Shown here piece after piece: positions 1-12,038 of a stretch of 64,000 nucleotides of DNA. Every line of letters starts with the position of its first letter. The stretch's first letter is position 1. Source of the DNA: Hirundichthys speculiger (taxonomy: Eukaryota > Chordata > Actinopteri > Beloniformes > Exocoetidae); contig JAGFBZ010000715.1 of the NCBI GenBank assembly GCA_018398805.1, positions 62,001-126,000 on the forward strand. The letters are read 5' to 3'. The notes beneath the pieces are model-generated. The model had not been told where the DNA came from and did not search any database. It saw only the letters and a list, made by a program, of their open reading frames with translations. The translations under genes were made by a program, and so were the position numbers.

Positions 1-1199
1 ATTTCCATGTAAATTCGAAGGAAAATAGTTTCATTCGGAATGATTTAATTCGGAATTATTAATTATTAATTACGAATTAAAAGATATCATGTAACTGCAG
101 CCAATGTTTAGGTTGACACACGATGACGTCGGTTTGAAGCGAGTGTCACGTCTGAGAAGCCGTGATAATCTGAGCAGACTGATCCAGGATCATTCTCAGA
201 TATTCAAACATCACCTGCGCATCACCTGCTCATCCCTCCCACCATCAGTCCAGCCTTCAGCTAAATAGTCCCTGTTCAGTAGGATCCAGCTCCAGATGTT
301 CTCTTCATAGACAGCTGGCTGGGTTTGTTATTAATCATTGATTAATTGTTCCTTTGGAGAAAATCGATGAGACAAGGGTTTAGAGGGGAGAAAAAAGTTC
401 ATAAAATGTCAAAGGTATCTGGTGTCAACCAGGGATGATATAGTATGAATATGGTAAATAAAGTGAAATGAATAAAGATGATAAAGTAAATCATTTTCAT
501 CTTTTGTTAATCGTGCCCTAAAACATTTAAATATGGACAGAAGACAGCATCGCCAGTCTGGACTAAATGTCACTTTTGTGCTCCGAGTATAAGTGTAGAG
601 ATTGTTGTCTGTTTGCGATTCTGTTGGAGCGAGGAAGGGTCATGTGACCTCCGCTGTGAAACAAACCTCCCCAGAGGGGAAAAAAAATAAAAGCATCAGG
701 ACGGATGTGAGCGTAGTAGAACTGATACTGAGAAGAAGCTTATTGACCCGCTGGGTCCAGGGTGGAAGTGATGCTGTTATCGTTCACCCTGAAGACGCTT
801 TACCTGGCCATGTTTGGTCTCATCGTTTTCAGGACAACCTCACAAGTACGACTTTACACTTATTATTTCTTTTTGACACTTTGTGTTGAACGTACTGCAC
901 CAAAAACATCCAATAAGAGGAGAAACAAGGTTGATTTTTTTTTTTTTTACCGTTGAAAAGCCACAAACATGTTTAATGAGCCAGATTAGACTGCAAACCT
1001 TAACAGCACATATGACAAATTTAGCAAACAGTAAAGTTTTATAAAGCTGTTTACATTAAAATGCCGGCGATGTCTCGAAGCATTTTATTTGCACGATAGG
1101 AGACAGAGGGACACGTCACAGCCCGACACAACCAGGCGTCTCACTCCTGCTGTCCAGCGGCGGGACTTCCTCCAGGATCTGAAGCCTCGTTGCCAGCGT

Positions 1200-1345
1200 C
1201 TGTGGGTAGCTGAGCAGCTTCTGTGGGTAGCTGAGCAGCTTCTGTGGGTAGCTGAGCAGCTTCTGTGGGTAGCGTGAGCAGCGTCTGTGGGTAGCGTAAG
1301 CAGCGTCTGTGGGTAGCTGAGCAGCGTCTGTGGGTAGCTGAGCAG
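1200..1345. repeat. 21-bp minisatellite
   Basis: About six to seven tandem copies of a unit close to CTGTGGGTAGCTGAGCAGCTT. Later copies carry GCGTGAGCAGCG or GCGTAAGCAGCG variants. Because the unit is a multiple of three it opens reading frames on both strands, but these encode only the repeat. Confidence 0.9.
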
Positions 1346-1483
1346 CATCTGGGGAACACGCCACAGACATGAAGCTAAACGTCACAACACTCGTCACCTC
1401 CACCGCTGTCTCTGTCACCGCCCGCCAGTTCTCTCAACTGTCTCTCAGCAGCCAGATGACGAGCATTGACGTGTCATTGTTAG

Positions 1484-1917
1484 GGCTGTAGCGATACACT
1501 AATCTCACGATACGATACAATATACGATATCCGGCTCAAGATACGATATATATCGATATTCATCTTACAATACATTTATATCATTTTCCGAAAGATTTTA
1601 AAGGGACAAAGTGATTTTGGTGACATCTTGTGAGTGTTCCAATGACTTTGTTTAAATTAATTGAACTGAAAGCATCAATTCCACATTATATGGCTGACAG
1701 GCAGCTGGCAAATGCTGGACAAAATGAATAAAAGATTTGTTGAGAAAAATAGTTTCATTTATTTAAACAGTGCAAATTGTTGCTTGGAAGCTTTTAAAGG
1801 TGGGACACGGGGGTTTTGAAAGAAGCTTAGAATATCGATACCTGCGGCTGAAATATCGATACTCAGAGGAAATAAGATATCAATATATATCGCAGAATCA
1901 ATAAATCTTTCAGCTCT
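1484..1917 (-). mobile_element. Decayed hAT-like element
   Basis: It begins TAGGGCTGTAGCGATAC and ends near CAGCTCTA. It shares terminal and subterminal motifs (cgatacactaatctcacgat, tatatatcgatatt) with the better preserved hAT at 51190-52281, in the opposite orientation. The flanking octamers (gtcattgt and gtcgtgat) match only partly, so the target duplication has decayed or the ends are slightly misplaced. It has no coding capacity. Confidence 0.65.
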
Positions 1918-2621
1918 AGTCGTGATTGGTTGATGTGCTGCATCTCTCCACCAACAGGAAAGGAGGCCGTCATGGTCTGTCTCTTGTAAACTAGTTCTTT
2001 CAGCCTGCAGAGCGCTCTCATCCAAAAGGCCTCTCATCTCATCAGGAGCAAGCATGGTGTAAATTATTGATCACAAGCCTGGTTTTTCTCAACACAATAT
2101 AAAATCTGGTTTATAGTTTGAAGTTTGCTCTTGCAACACAAGCTGACAGTGAGATTCTGAGGCTTTCTACTTGATCCTATGGTCATGTGATCGACTCCAG
2201 GGGGTTAATAATAGTAATGATAATAACAGAGAAAACCAACTGGGCTCAGAAAAGGACTCATCTGTCCACAGGACAGGTTCTGGTTATTATCCTTACACAC
2301 TCGTGTTTCTAATCAGATCATTGGAAATGCTGCTCATCTCCATCTGCAGCCTCCGTGTCCTCATGCTGCAGCGTTCCTCAAAGTTGACAGCCTGCAACGC
2401 TGCAGCAGACGGTTCATGACTGCCACCTGCTGGTCAGTGGATGAATTCATGAATGGATGAGAGAAAAATGCTCCGTTGCTGTACTGGAGTTTCTGCAGGA
2501 AACGTAGCTGCTGCAGCCCAGTGTGTCCACGAGGACAGACGCAGTAAATGAAGAGTCGCTGTGTTGTTTTACCTGCATGTGTGCGTCCCCTTGAACCTGT
2601 CGCCTCTCTGTTTGGTTTCAG

Positions 2622-2742
2622 TGTGAGAACCGTGGAGAGCTGCTGGCGTCGCTGTCCTACCAGCCGGTGTCTCATCGTCTCAGCGTGGTCGTCCTGAAGG
2701 CTCGACACCTCCCCAAGATGGACATCACCGGCCTCTCAGCCA
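2622..2742 (+). CDS. syt11: syt11 penultimate coding exon
   Basis: Acceptor ...ggtttcag precedes TGTGAGAAC; donor is GCCA|gtgagt. The exon is 121 bp, starts in phase 0 and ends after the first base of a codon. It encodes the first two beta strands of C2B, with the aspartate of KMD in calcium loop 1. The codon split over the junction reads AAT (Asn) where most synaptotagmins have the Asp of DPYVK. Confidence 0.92.
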
Positions 2743-5104
2743 GTGAGTACACCAGGAACAGATCTGTCTGCTGGGATTCTGGGACATAAATCCTCCTCCT
2801 TCACTGGAGACTTTCATCTCCGTGGAAGAATTTCTGCATTAAAAATTCAATCACTGCAAGTCTGATAGCTGATTGTGTGCTATATTCTGCCTAGATAGAC
2901 ATTTGTCTTGATTCTGAGTCTGTTTGTCCCAATCTGGACTCCTTCTAGGACTGGTTCAGTTCCAGAACTCTGCATTCAGCAGCCTTAGAAGCAGGTCTTT
3001 GCGGGTTTGGATCTTTAAATGAGTTTGGGAACGAAGCTTTGGTGGTCGTAGATGATAACCAATTCAGTTCACTTATGCTTAGACATAGAAGCAGTCGTGG
3101 AGCAGCAGGACATGAGTTCCTTATTTTATTTTCTCTCATTTTCCTCAAGTGATTTTAAAACCAGTGGAACAAGCCCGTAACTGACACTGGCACCGGTCTA
3201 GAACCAGAAATTGGGTCAGCTTGGTCTACACCCTTCTAAAACCTGAGGGGCTTTCTCTAAACCTGTCCACTGAAACCTCTCGTTTCAAAGTCTCAGAGGA
3301 AGCAGGAAGTGTGAAGGAAAAGCCACTGGAGAGATTAAAGCTACTCCATGTAGAAATATCTCTTCTGACCACGTGGGGGCAGCATAACACAGGAAAAGGT
3401 TTGTGTGAGTCATGAACAGGATGAAATGAAGTTACAAGACTTTCCCCCATCATGAAACACAGCACAGTGATCCCTTATTTTTCACGGTTAATGGGGACCG
3501 GCGCCCCCCCCCCCCGCAAAAATCAAAATCCACGAACTGGAGCCCCCCCCCCCCAGCCTCAATAATGTGTTAGCGAAACAAGACAAAGGCGGCTCAACTG
3601 TGGTCTTTCTGTTACCTTCACAGCCTCTGGTCTCTGAACCGTAGTAAACAAACTGCTGGTATTGTGCTATTTTTGGCTCGTAATTAGCGGCTAACACGCT
3701 AACAACAACAAAACCAAAAGTCAGATTTTCTCTTCATGGAACGAGCACTTTATTCTGTCACTGCAGGAACTTGTAACATCACACAGGTTGTATTGTTGGG
3801 CTCCTGTCAGTTAACAGAGAATGTAAATCTATACACGCTGGGCTGCTGTTGATGCTCACTACACCTTTCATCTAACCCCGTTTTCATTCTGCCGTCCCAC
3901 GACACACACACTACATTACCCATAAGGCCACATCATTACCCAAAAGGCTACCTTCTTAATGGGGCCAGGCTGGCTCACAACATTTTTCACTGTGAGAGAA
4001 TGCGCACAACATCCCGTGGTGTTTCCGCAATTTTTTAAATGTTTTTTAATTATATTATATATTTCTGAAAAATCTGCGAATAACTAAAATCGTGGAACTT
4101 AAACCGCGAAAATGGCGAGGGATCACTGTATTGTCTTTTGTTGGCACAGCAGACCGAGGTGCCCCCATGTGGTCAGAGGTTTTATTACTACGCAGAGAAG
4201 ATTTAAAATACTTTTAAACTCTTCCTCTGCAGTCCCACAACCTTTTTAAACTTTTCTTCTGTTCCCTCCTCTCATCTTTTGTGGCACTAAATCACGTCCT
4301 CAGAAAGTCTCAGAGGTGGAGGTGGTCTAATGAAACAGGTTTTGTGCTGATGTAGGGGACTCAGCCATAAACAGCTCACTGTTTGAACTGCACATAAAAG
4401 ATGGGCTCAACCTTCTGTCTGACAAGTTAAGATGCAGACGTGTATACGTAAACTGTTGTTGCTCAGCGGCGACATGTTCACAGCACGCTGCTGTTCTTCC
4501 TGTTTTCTCTCTTCCGGCTGAACAAGATGACTCCAATCTAGAGTCACATCTCTCTGTGGCTGCTAATAACTTATTCACCTGCTTCCTGCTCCCGAAGCTG
4601 CTGAGCCACGCTCAAAAATGTGCAGACTTGGGATGATTTAACTGAAACATGGGAACCTTCCAGAACTTTCCCATTAGTCTGACGCTTTCTCCATTTTTGG
4701 AGGTGGTCTTGAGTTCAAATCGGTCAGATGGACACAAATGTCTCTCAGATAATCTTCACAGATGATCACAAACCCACGTCCTTCTTTCCTCAGATCCTTA
4801 CGTGAAGGTGAACGTTTTCTACGGACGCAAGCGCATCGCCAAGAAGAAGACCCACGTGAAGAAGTGCACGCTGAACCCGGTCTTCAACGAGTCCTTCATC
4901 TACGACATCCCGCCCGAGCTCCTCCCCGAGATCTCCGTGGAGTTCCTGGTGGTCGACTTCGACCGGACCACCAAGAACGAGGTGCTGGGCCGCTTGCTGC
5001 TCGGCCTCCACAGCCCCTCCTCCTCCGGCGCCTCCCACTGGAGGGAGGTGTGCGAAAACCCCCGCCGGCAGATTTCCAAATGGCACAACCTGAGCGAGTA
5101 CTGA
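2622..5104 (+). CDS. syt11: Synaptotagmin-11, C2B domain (3' end of gene)
   Basis: Two spliced exons, 2622-2742 and 4794-5104, encode about 143 residues forming the whole C-terminal C2B domain and the natural stop. Visible motifs are RGELLASLSYQP, VVVLKARHLPKMDITGLS, NPYVKVNVFYGRKRIAKKK (polybasic strand), THVKKCTLNPVFNESF, EFLVVDFDRTTKNEVLGRL and the ending ISKWHNLSEY. The basic KKRIAKKKTHVKK-type stretch and the WHxLSEY ending point to SYT11 rather than SYT4, whose family ending is WHxLCDG. Family role: a vesicle-membrane protein with poor calcium binding, acting in endocytosis and vesicle trafficking in neurons and secretory cells. The transmembrane and C2A exons lie left of the window. 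Teleosts often keep two copies (a and b); which one this is cannot be told here. Confidence 0.93.
2743..4793 (+). other. syt11 last intron
   Basis: GT-AG intron of about 2.05 kb in phase 1. It contains a DNA transposon at 3465-4128, listed separately. Around 3335-3400 lies a short dispersed repeat (motif accacgtgggggcagca) that recurs at about 63510-63555. No other gene is seen. Confidence 0.85.
3465..4128. mobile_element. Nonautonomous DNA transposon with TIRs (MITE)
   Basis: The ends are inverted: CAGTGATCCCTTATTTTTCA on the left, and a right end whose reverse complement begins CAGTGATCCCTCGCCATTTT. TA follows the right end and CA precedes the left, fitting a TA duplication with one mutation (Tc1/mariner-like). 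The interior includes two C homopolymers (about 3505 and 3545) and no transposase. Confidence 0.7.
4794..5104 (+). CDS. syt11: syt11 terminal coding exon
   Basis: Acceptor ...tttcctcag precedes ATCCTTACG; the frame is fixed by the upstream exon and ends at TGA 5102-5104. It encodes the polybasic strand, calcium loop 3 (VVDFDRTTKN) and the C-terminal helix HWREVCENP...KWHNLSEY. The segment is GC-rich compared with its surroundings, as is common for conserved exons in this window. Confidence 0.95.
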
Positions 5105-6262
5105 GGGAGGAGGAGCCAGAAACCAGCAGACACCACCGAGCGGCTGGGACTCCACCAGTGACCCCACTGGGAAATAAGACTCAGTGTACAGCACATTTAC
5201 ACACACACACACACACACATCTCCAACACACACACACACACCGTTGTGATCATAGTTAAACTCTCTCTGTCTCTCTTCTCTTCCCACCACCTCGACATTT
5301 GCAAGCGTAAGAAAAACCCTGCAGTTGTTTTCCTCCAGCCGGTAAACAAAAGAAAAGCCGTTTTTCAAACCCGTGACGTCCACTTCTAAGACTGTTCTCG
5401 TGTCTCCTCTGGCTGTCTGTGTGTCGACGGGGGGGAAGGAATGCTCAAATATAATTTCAAAAAAAAAAAAAGAAGAAGAAGAAGAAATTCAAGAAAAAAA
5501 GAAAAAGACCCCCCCCGCCCGCCCTCTTGCTATTGTTGTCATGCAGTTCATCGCATGTCTGTCTGAAAAGAAAAAACAAAATAACTCTGGATGAAGAGTT
5601 GAGAACTGCTGACATCACGCTGACTGAGAAGGAAACTTCAGCTCTGATAGAAGAAAAAAAAAAAAAAAAAACCTTCAGCTCGATGAAACTTAACTACTCG
5701 GTAACATGTAACTAAACGGTGAATATATCCAGTATAACTACTCCTCGGTAGGACCAAATAAGAAACTGCTACGACATCTCCGCCACGTCTCCAGACGGCA
5801 GCATGCTCCCCCGCCTGCAGCCGTCGCACAGGATTTCATTTCCACGCATCACTCCTGCAGCGGAGCGCAAGACCAAACCCCGATCCTGGAAGAAGTGGAC
5901 CACGAGCAGTCGACTTTCACGTGAATGTGGAGTAAAAACTAGCTAATATCTCCTGACTGACCACAGATGAGTGATCAGACGTCTGCTCATGAGGGCTGAA
6001 AGATGATGCTGTAAAATACTTGTTTGTAACATGAAGCCTTTCCTCCAGACTCTCGCTCTGAAGCAGAGGGCAGCTGTGGTGCAACTGCAGCTCAGGTGAA
6101 GACCAGACATCTCCTTGGTAGGAAGCTTCAAATCCTTTTTCTGCAGAAAATCCAGCCGTTTTATCATTTGATTTTAAGGTTTATTGCCATTCATCCACTA
6201 TTTTTAAGCTTTTAGATGCACAGGATAAAATGGAAGCAGAAGGTTCTGGAGAACATCTAAAT

Positions 6263-6616
6263 CAGCCATTCCCAAACTTCAGAACACCAAGGCCCAATTT
6301 GAAATGTGAAAAATCTCCACAGCCCACCGAAACCTTTAATCACAACTGTGATCAACATTCAAGACAAGGAACCATGATCTGATATTAATGTAAGGGGGTC
6401 AACAAATAAGGTGACACTTGTCATATTAAGTTAAGATGACAGTAGAATAACACTTAACTGGTTTGTTTTATTACTTCTTAATGTTTTTTTAATCATGTCA
6501 TGAATATTTTACTGTAATTAAAAACATTTAAGAAAGGCTGAGGATTTAAAAATTTTGCACTTGCAGTCCCACGAGGACCCACCAGGGGGCCGCAGCCCAC
6601 ACTTTGGGAATCGCTG
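6263..6616. mobile_element. hAT MITE, copy 1 (TSD ATCTAAAT)
   Basis: It begins CAGCCATTCCCAAACTT and ends ACTTTGGGAATCGCTG, inverted termini of the Charlie-like hAT type. It is flanked by identical octamers ATCTAAAT at 6255-6262 and 6617-6624. The interior is noncoding, 354 bp in all. A relative in opposite orientation lies at 27875-28170. Confidence 0.9.
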
Positions 6617-8375
6617 ATCTAAATGAAGCAGATAATAGAGACGTTCTGGAACAAGCCCTTTACCTCTGAGTGTCGCCCCGCACCAGTCTGATGTTCTGTA
6701 GGAGCTGGAAACGCCAGTCGTAAAGCTGACTGTGCTGCTTGTAGCTTCCGTGGCGTGTTTTGGGTCAGTCCTCGCACAGCTGGGACCAGTTTCAGAGATG
6801 TTCCTCCGACTCAGACAGCTGCACTGCGTCTCTGAGAGCTCAGTGAAGCAGTAAACTCTCATCTGCATTAATGTGCTTTTTTTCCCCTGACAGCTCTGTG
6901 AATACTCTATAAGCTCGCTGATTTTACATTAAGCAGCATCTGTGCCACCTCTGGAAACATAAGTGACCGTTCCAGCTTGTGATGCTAAAACAGCTGGACG
7001 GGTTCAGCCGCTCTCCACCTGCAGACTCAAAACAAGACGCAGTACTGCTCAACTGAAACACGTCCTCCCGTGTCGGCTTTTAGAGCAGTAAAGAAGAATG
7101 AAGGTTCTGCTTGTTAAAATAACTTCAGATGGAGCACAGATGCGAGTTACTTTTAGCAGAATCAGTTTCCAACACTGGCGTAGGAATCAGAACCATCCAG
7201 CTGAGCGCTTAGATGGATCTGTTTTCCTTCACACAGCAGGTGTAAAAATGATTCAGACGATTTAAAAGATGTGATCAATGAAGCACCAAAACAATCATGA
7301 TTGGTTGGCCTTTGTTAAATACGACTATCTGAAGGTGCTGCAGCTGCAGAAATGAGTATAACAGGAAGTAAGTATCTGCACTGAGTAAATTAAAGATCTA
7401 CAAAACACTTAACTGAATCATTTTTTTAAGTTAAAAATGAATCATTCCTAGTGTAAAATCATCTTCCAAAGCAGAGAAACACACCGGTAGAGGTTGTGGC
7501 ACCACAGAGTTGAGTTTCTTAGGAATAATATTTAGCACTAAACCGATGTGAGACAGTCAGAGCAGCCAGAAATATCTGGAGATCCTGAATCAGGGGATTC
7601 TGGGCCGCAGACACCGTCTGAGTCATTTTAGTGCTGCTTTCATTATCCATAATTGAATTATCCATCTAGAAACACAGACTGGGCTGGATTTCATGAATAG
7701 GTGATGACCTGAAGAATAAAAGAAGTAAATGGAGTCCTGACCTAAATATGCGAGTTTGACGGCCCGTCTTTGGTCTGAGAACAGTTTTAGCATCAACAGC
7801 TCTCCTCTGCTTCACCTCTTTGCTTTCTTTGTCTTTTTTTGTGTCCTTTGGTACATTTTTCTCTCTTTGCACTTGTTTGTGAGACATTTCTCTCCAGGAA
7901 AACGACTGTCAGCTCTCCGGTGGCACGGTTTGGTATCGATTTGGTTTTTGTTTTACAAGCCCAGTGGACATTCATCCAAAATGAAGTTACATTTTCGGTT
8001 TCATCTTTTCTCAATTATCAGTTTCTTTATCAGTCGACTTTTAGTCTCAAAAGCACATTTTAGTCCCAGTTTGAAGTTAATCCACCTTAAATCTGCTCAA
8101 CAGAATTTCACAAAAAGACGCCACAGACAGCTTTTATGGTCAAGAGAAAACGTCCAGCCACCTCCAGCCTGATCCAGATGGATCCAGATGTTGGATAACA
8201 GCTGTGACTCTGCTGCGGACGGACTGACGGACTGTAGATTTGTACAGATGTGAAGACGTGTGCTGGTTTCCTTTCTGTCTGATGTCCTCGGAGCTTTAGT
8301 GTGTTTGAGCGCCCCCTGCTGTAGACCTGGATGCTAACCTCTGTGTTGGGTTTGTTAACACTCAGTGGACGTGCA

Positions 8376-8381
8376 AATAAA
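8376..8381 (+). promoter_or_regulatory. Candidate polyadenylation signal (syt11)
   Basis: AATAAA on the + strand, the first strong hexamer in the region that could end the syt11 transcript. Unverified. Confidence 0.35.
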
Positions 8382-8659
8382 AACCAAGTTAGCCAAGACG
8401 GCTTGGTGTCAGCGCTCATTTCACCTGGTCCACATCAGACGGGTCGACCAAGCTGCTTCCTTTTCTTCCTTTCACCTCTCTCCTTTAGATTATTTCTTAT
8501 TTTTTTACATTAGTGGGTTTATTTTTATTAGTAGTATTATTTCTTCTCTTTATGTGTTTATTTTCAGATATTTTTATTATTTTGTTTTTAATAGTTTTAT
8601 TTTCTATTGTCTTTTGGTTTCTTTTTCTTTTGCTCTTTCCTCTCTGTGAGATTTAACGG

Positions 8660-8665
8660 AATAAA
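8660..8665 (+). promoter_or_regulatory. Candidate polyadenylation signal (syt11)
   Basis: AATAAA following a T-rich tract, with a TGTTTATCTGG-type GT-rich stretch just downstream. This is a plausible distal cleavage site. Confidence 0.4.
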
Positions 8666-9198
8666 ACTATAAATGTTGAGCTGTTGTTTATCTGGACTTG
8701 TTCCTAAAACTCAAACCAGCTCGTAAATGTCAAAAGCAGAAGGTATGAGGAAGTAGGTTTACTGAAGATTTCCAACGACAGTTTGATAATTAATTGAACT
8801 GTGCTCCTGATATTCTGATTGACCAGACGTCATTCTAGCCATTTCTGTCAAAATATGATCAAATACAACACGCAGCACACCAGCACAACTGAAACTCCAC
8901 TTGAACAAAACACATTTTCAACGTCAGCTGTCTGACAGAATACAGAAAAAAAACTACTTCACTTTCTGCACCTCAACTCTGAATTCACTCTTTCTTTTGT
9001 CGTTTCATCATTATAAGTCATCCCCCGGTGGAAAACTAGACTTGATTTATGCTATCCCAAATCTCAGTCACAAATAAAAACGATTATTGCTGTCTCTGAT
9101 CAGAACTGTCTCAAGAAAAGACTATGTTTGCTTCCAGAAAAATCAATTTGGTGCAGCGAACGATGAGATGTTCCACTTACATATATATATAATATATA

Positions 9199-9556
9199 CA
9201 GTCATGGAAAAAATTATTAGACCACCCTTGTTTTCTTCAGTTTCTTGTTCATTTTAATGCCTGGTACAACTAAAGGTACATTTGTTTGGACAAACATAAC
9301 GATAACCACAAAGATTGCTCATAAGAGTTTTATTTAAGAGCTGATATCTTACCATTTTCCATGGTTTTCTTGATTATGACCTAAATCACTTAAGACATCA
9401 AGCTATGGCGTTGTACTGCCAAAACACTGCTTTTATGCATTCAGTGTTTTCTTTTCTGTCTGTTTTAGTCACATGATGACGTTTAGTGGTACCAGGTATT
9501 AAAATGAACAAGAAAGTGAAGAAAAAATGGTGGTCTAATAATTTTTTCCATGACTG
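9199..9556. mobile_element. Tc1/mariner-type MITE, copy 1
   Basis: The termini are perfect inverted repeats starting CAGTCATGGAAAAAATTATT and continuing AGACCACC, flanked by TA on both sides. It is 358 bp with no transposase. A near-identical copy sits at 27321-27686. Confidence 0.92.
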
Positions 9557-10634
9557 TATATATTAACACTTGTAATCTGTCACGTGTTACCTTTATTCTG
9601 ATACAAACACTGGAAAACGGTAATGTTTTGGAGAGAAGTCAACTAGATGGCATCCTGCCTTCAGTTTTCTGTCAGACTGACAGAATAACAGTCGAACCCC
9701 TGCTGAGAATGATGCAGAGCTTCAGTGGCCAACAGGTGACTCCGCAGTCGCAGCAGTTTATAGAGGTTATTTGCTGAACTAAATAAGGTGGTTCAGGCAT
9801 CAGGTCAGGACGCCTCACTACTGGGAGGAGGCCCCGAGGCAGTCTCAGGACACACTGGAGAGATGTTATCTCCTGGAGGACCAGGGAACACCTCAGCGTC
9901 CTCCTGGCAGAATACCGTCTTGTGTTCATGAGCGCTTACAATTTTGATTCCTGAATGAGCTTTTCAGCATTCAGCAGATACAATCGGACCTCTTCTGACT
10001 GCGGTGAGACCAACACAGCGCCAGAGCTGGACCGTAGTAGTCAAAAAAAAATCCCAGCTGAACTTAGTCTGTAGAAACCACAGAAGCCAGTGTGATCCGG
10101 CGCGCTGAATGAGTCAGTGATGGCCTTGATCACATGCACGCTGGAACACTGCTCCCTTCATCATGACCTGCTGGATGAAAGAAAGGATCCGTTTATAACA
10201 CGAATGGTAATTAATTGGTTCACAGTATACCCTAAACACGGTGAAGATGTTCAAAAATATCTCCTTATGTAACATCTGACCGCTCATCTGATATGTAAGA
10301 TGACACACAGCTGTTAAAATGAAGTTCAGTCCACTTTTCTGTGATTGATTCTCACATTGAGATGAGGGTGATTAATAATTAACCATGCTGCGTCCATCTT
10401 TCTGACTTCTGTTCACGATGTTGATGTTGATGTATGGCGTAGCTCCAGCTTGAAGCCAGCAGGTCTTTACTCAGTCTAGCAGAAGCAGCAGGCCCACTCT
10501 GATGGTACCAGGCACCTCCAGAGGTTCTACCTTCAGGGGTATGAAATGGGATGTTCCAGTGAAGTTGTCCACTCTGTAATTTCATCTTTGCCTGATCTTT
10601 ACACGTCCCGCCAATATGCTACATCACATCGGTC

Positions 10635-11484
10635 TAGAGGTCTTTGGAACAACCCGAAAATACCAAGTTCCGACCCGCCCCGAATCGGGTCTTGGGTCCG
10701 TTCAAAAGACATGACTCCGGGTTCGGGTCGGTTCAGTTAGTCTTGGGTCCGGTCGGTGCTCTCTGACAGGCTGGGTCCGCGTTTACTCCAGAGAGGTAAA
10801 GATATTGGTGGTGGCAGCCAATGTCAGGACTCGGGGCAGTTTAATTAATTATTCATTAACGTGGTGTGTTTGTCATGAAACAATCGTGTTGTCGTAGCGT
10901 GTTATTAGCGGTTTGCCCGGCAGCTGTAAAGCACATCGGATCGCCAACATGGTAACGCTGGATAAGAGAACATATTTACGACACGTCCTGACCGGTGTAG
11001 GCTATTAGCGTTAGCAGTTGCTAACAATAGCATCTGTATCCACAAAGAAAATAACGACGTGGATTTATTGTTGTTTACATCGCGTAGCCTACGTAGCAAC
11101 TGAACCCGGTAGAAGAAGACAACTTTAGGTAAGAAAATAAAGTTTTATTCAACGCTAGACAACTTTAACATGAGCAACTATGGGCTGCATTGTCTCGGTT
11201 CTATTCAAGTAATTCGGTTCGGTTCGGGTGATTAATAATTAATCACCCGATTAATTATCGGTTGATTAACCGATAATTAATCGGTTAATTATCGGTTAAC
11301 CGATTAATTCGTGGTTCGTGGTCGGAAACTAAGGACGCTGGTCGGGTCGGTTCCGGGTCCAGATATTGCGGGGCCATTCGGGTTCAGACTTATGATAATA
11401 GCTCGGGTCGGGTCGGTTACAGGTTGAATTTTTACAGGTCCATTCGGGTCCGGGTCCATGAAAGTGGACCCGTGAAGGCCTCTA
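10635..11484. mobile_element. Nonautonomous hAT element (TSD CATCGGTC)
   Basis: It begins TAGAGGTCTTTGG and ends GTGAAGGCCTCTA. Identical octamers CATCGGTC lie at 10627-10634 and 11485-11492. The interior is rich in GGGTCGGGT-type motifs and includes an AT-rich palindromic cluster at about 11228-11310. No transposase is visible. It is 850 bp. Confidence 0.9.
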
Positions 11485-12038
11485 CATCGGTCTGTTGTCT
11501 ACGCTGATGTCCCACTGTGATGGTTTCTACTGAAACTAAGGTTTTTTTGGTTTTTGTAAAGCTGTAACAAGCCAAGCAAGTTCCAGCAGGTGGTCCAGTC
11601 TCAAGTCCCCGGTGTTCCAGTCTGAGTCAAGTCCATGTCATGAAGAGACTTGAGTCCAGTTCATCTCCAGTACTGATCCAAGTCAAGTCCACTCTAAAGC
11701 TCCGTTCAGACTGCAGGTCTTAAAGCTCAGCTGACTGTTTTTTTTGTCAAGCTCAGGTATTTGTGGGGTTGTTCACATCAGTATCTGACGTAACCGCAGA
11801 TTTCAACCAAAAGACGACCCATTTCTGTGACTTTAAAGACGGATGAAGTGACAGCTCAGGCTGAAGTCGCCCTGGAAAACACCAGCATCTGATTCAGGAC
11901 CACGTATGAAAGTCTTCCAGGCTCAGGCAGCCATTAAAAATAAAAGATTGTTACATTGTTCTTCCTTTAGAAGACTTTGTTACTGTTTGGGAAATGGTGA
12001 TACTAGTAGTTGCAGTTTAAGAGGAATCTCCGTCCGTT

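Larger units (their letters stand above)
1..2621 (+). other. syt11 upstream intron (partial)
   Basis: This stretch lies left of the first recognisable syt11 exon. I find no coding exon in it. It holds a 21-bp minisatellite near 1.2-1.35 kb and a decayed hAT-like element at about 1.48-1.92 kb, both listed separately. The remainder is AT-rich unique-looking sequence. That it is syt11 intron is inferred from the acceptor at 2621. Confidence 0.6.
5105..8665 (+). other. Probable syt11 3' UTR
   Basis: No further coding exon is seen after the stop. The stretch holds a CA dinucleotide tract (about 5196-5242), an A/AAG-rich tract (5459-5511), an A run (5653-5670) and a hAT MITE (6263-6616). Two polyadenylation hexamers close it at about 8.4 and 8.66 kb. 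The UTR length is inferred from these signals only; an earlier end is possible. Confidence 0.5.

Noticed and set aside
4762..5383. Long alternative frames over the last syt11 exon
   Set aside because: Shadows of a GC-rich exon; only the C2B frame makes biological sense.
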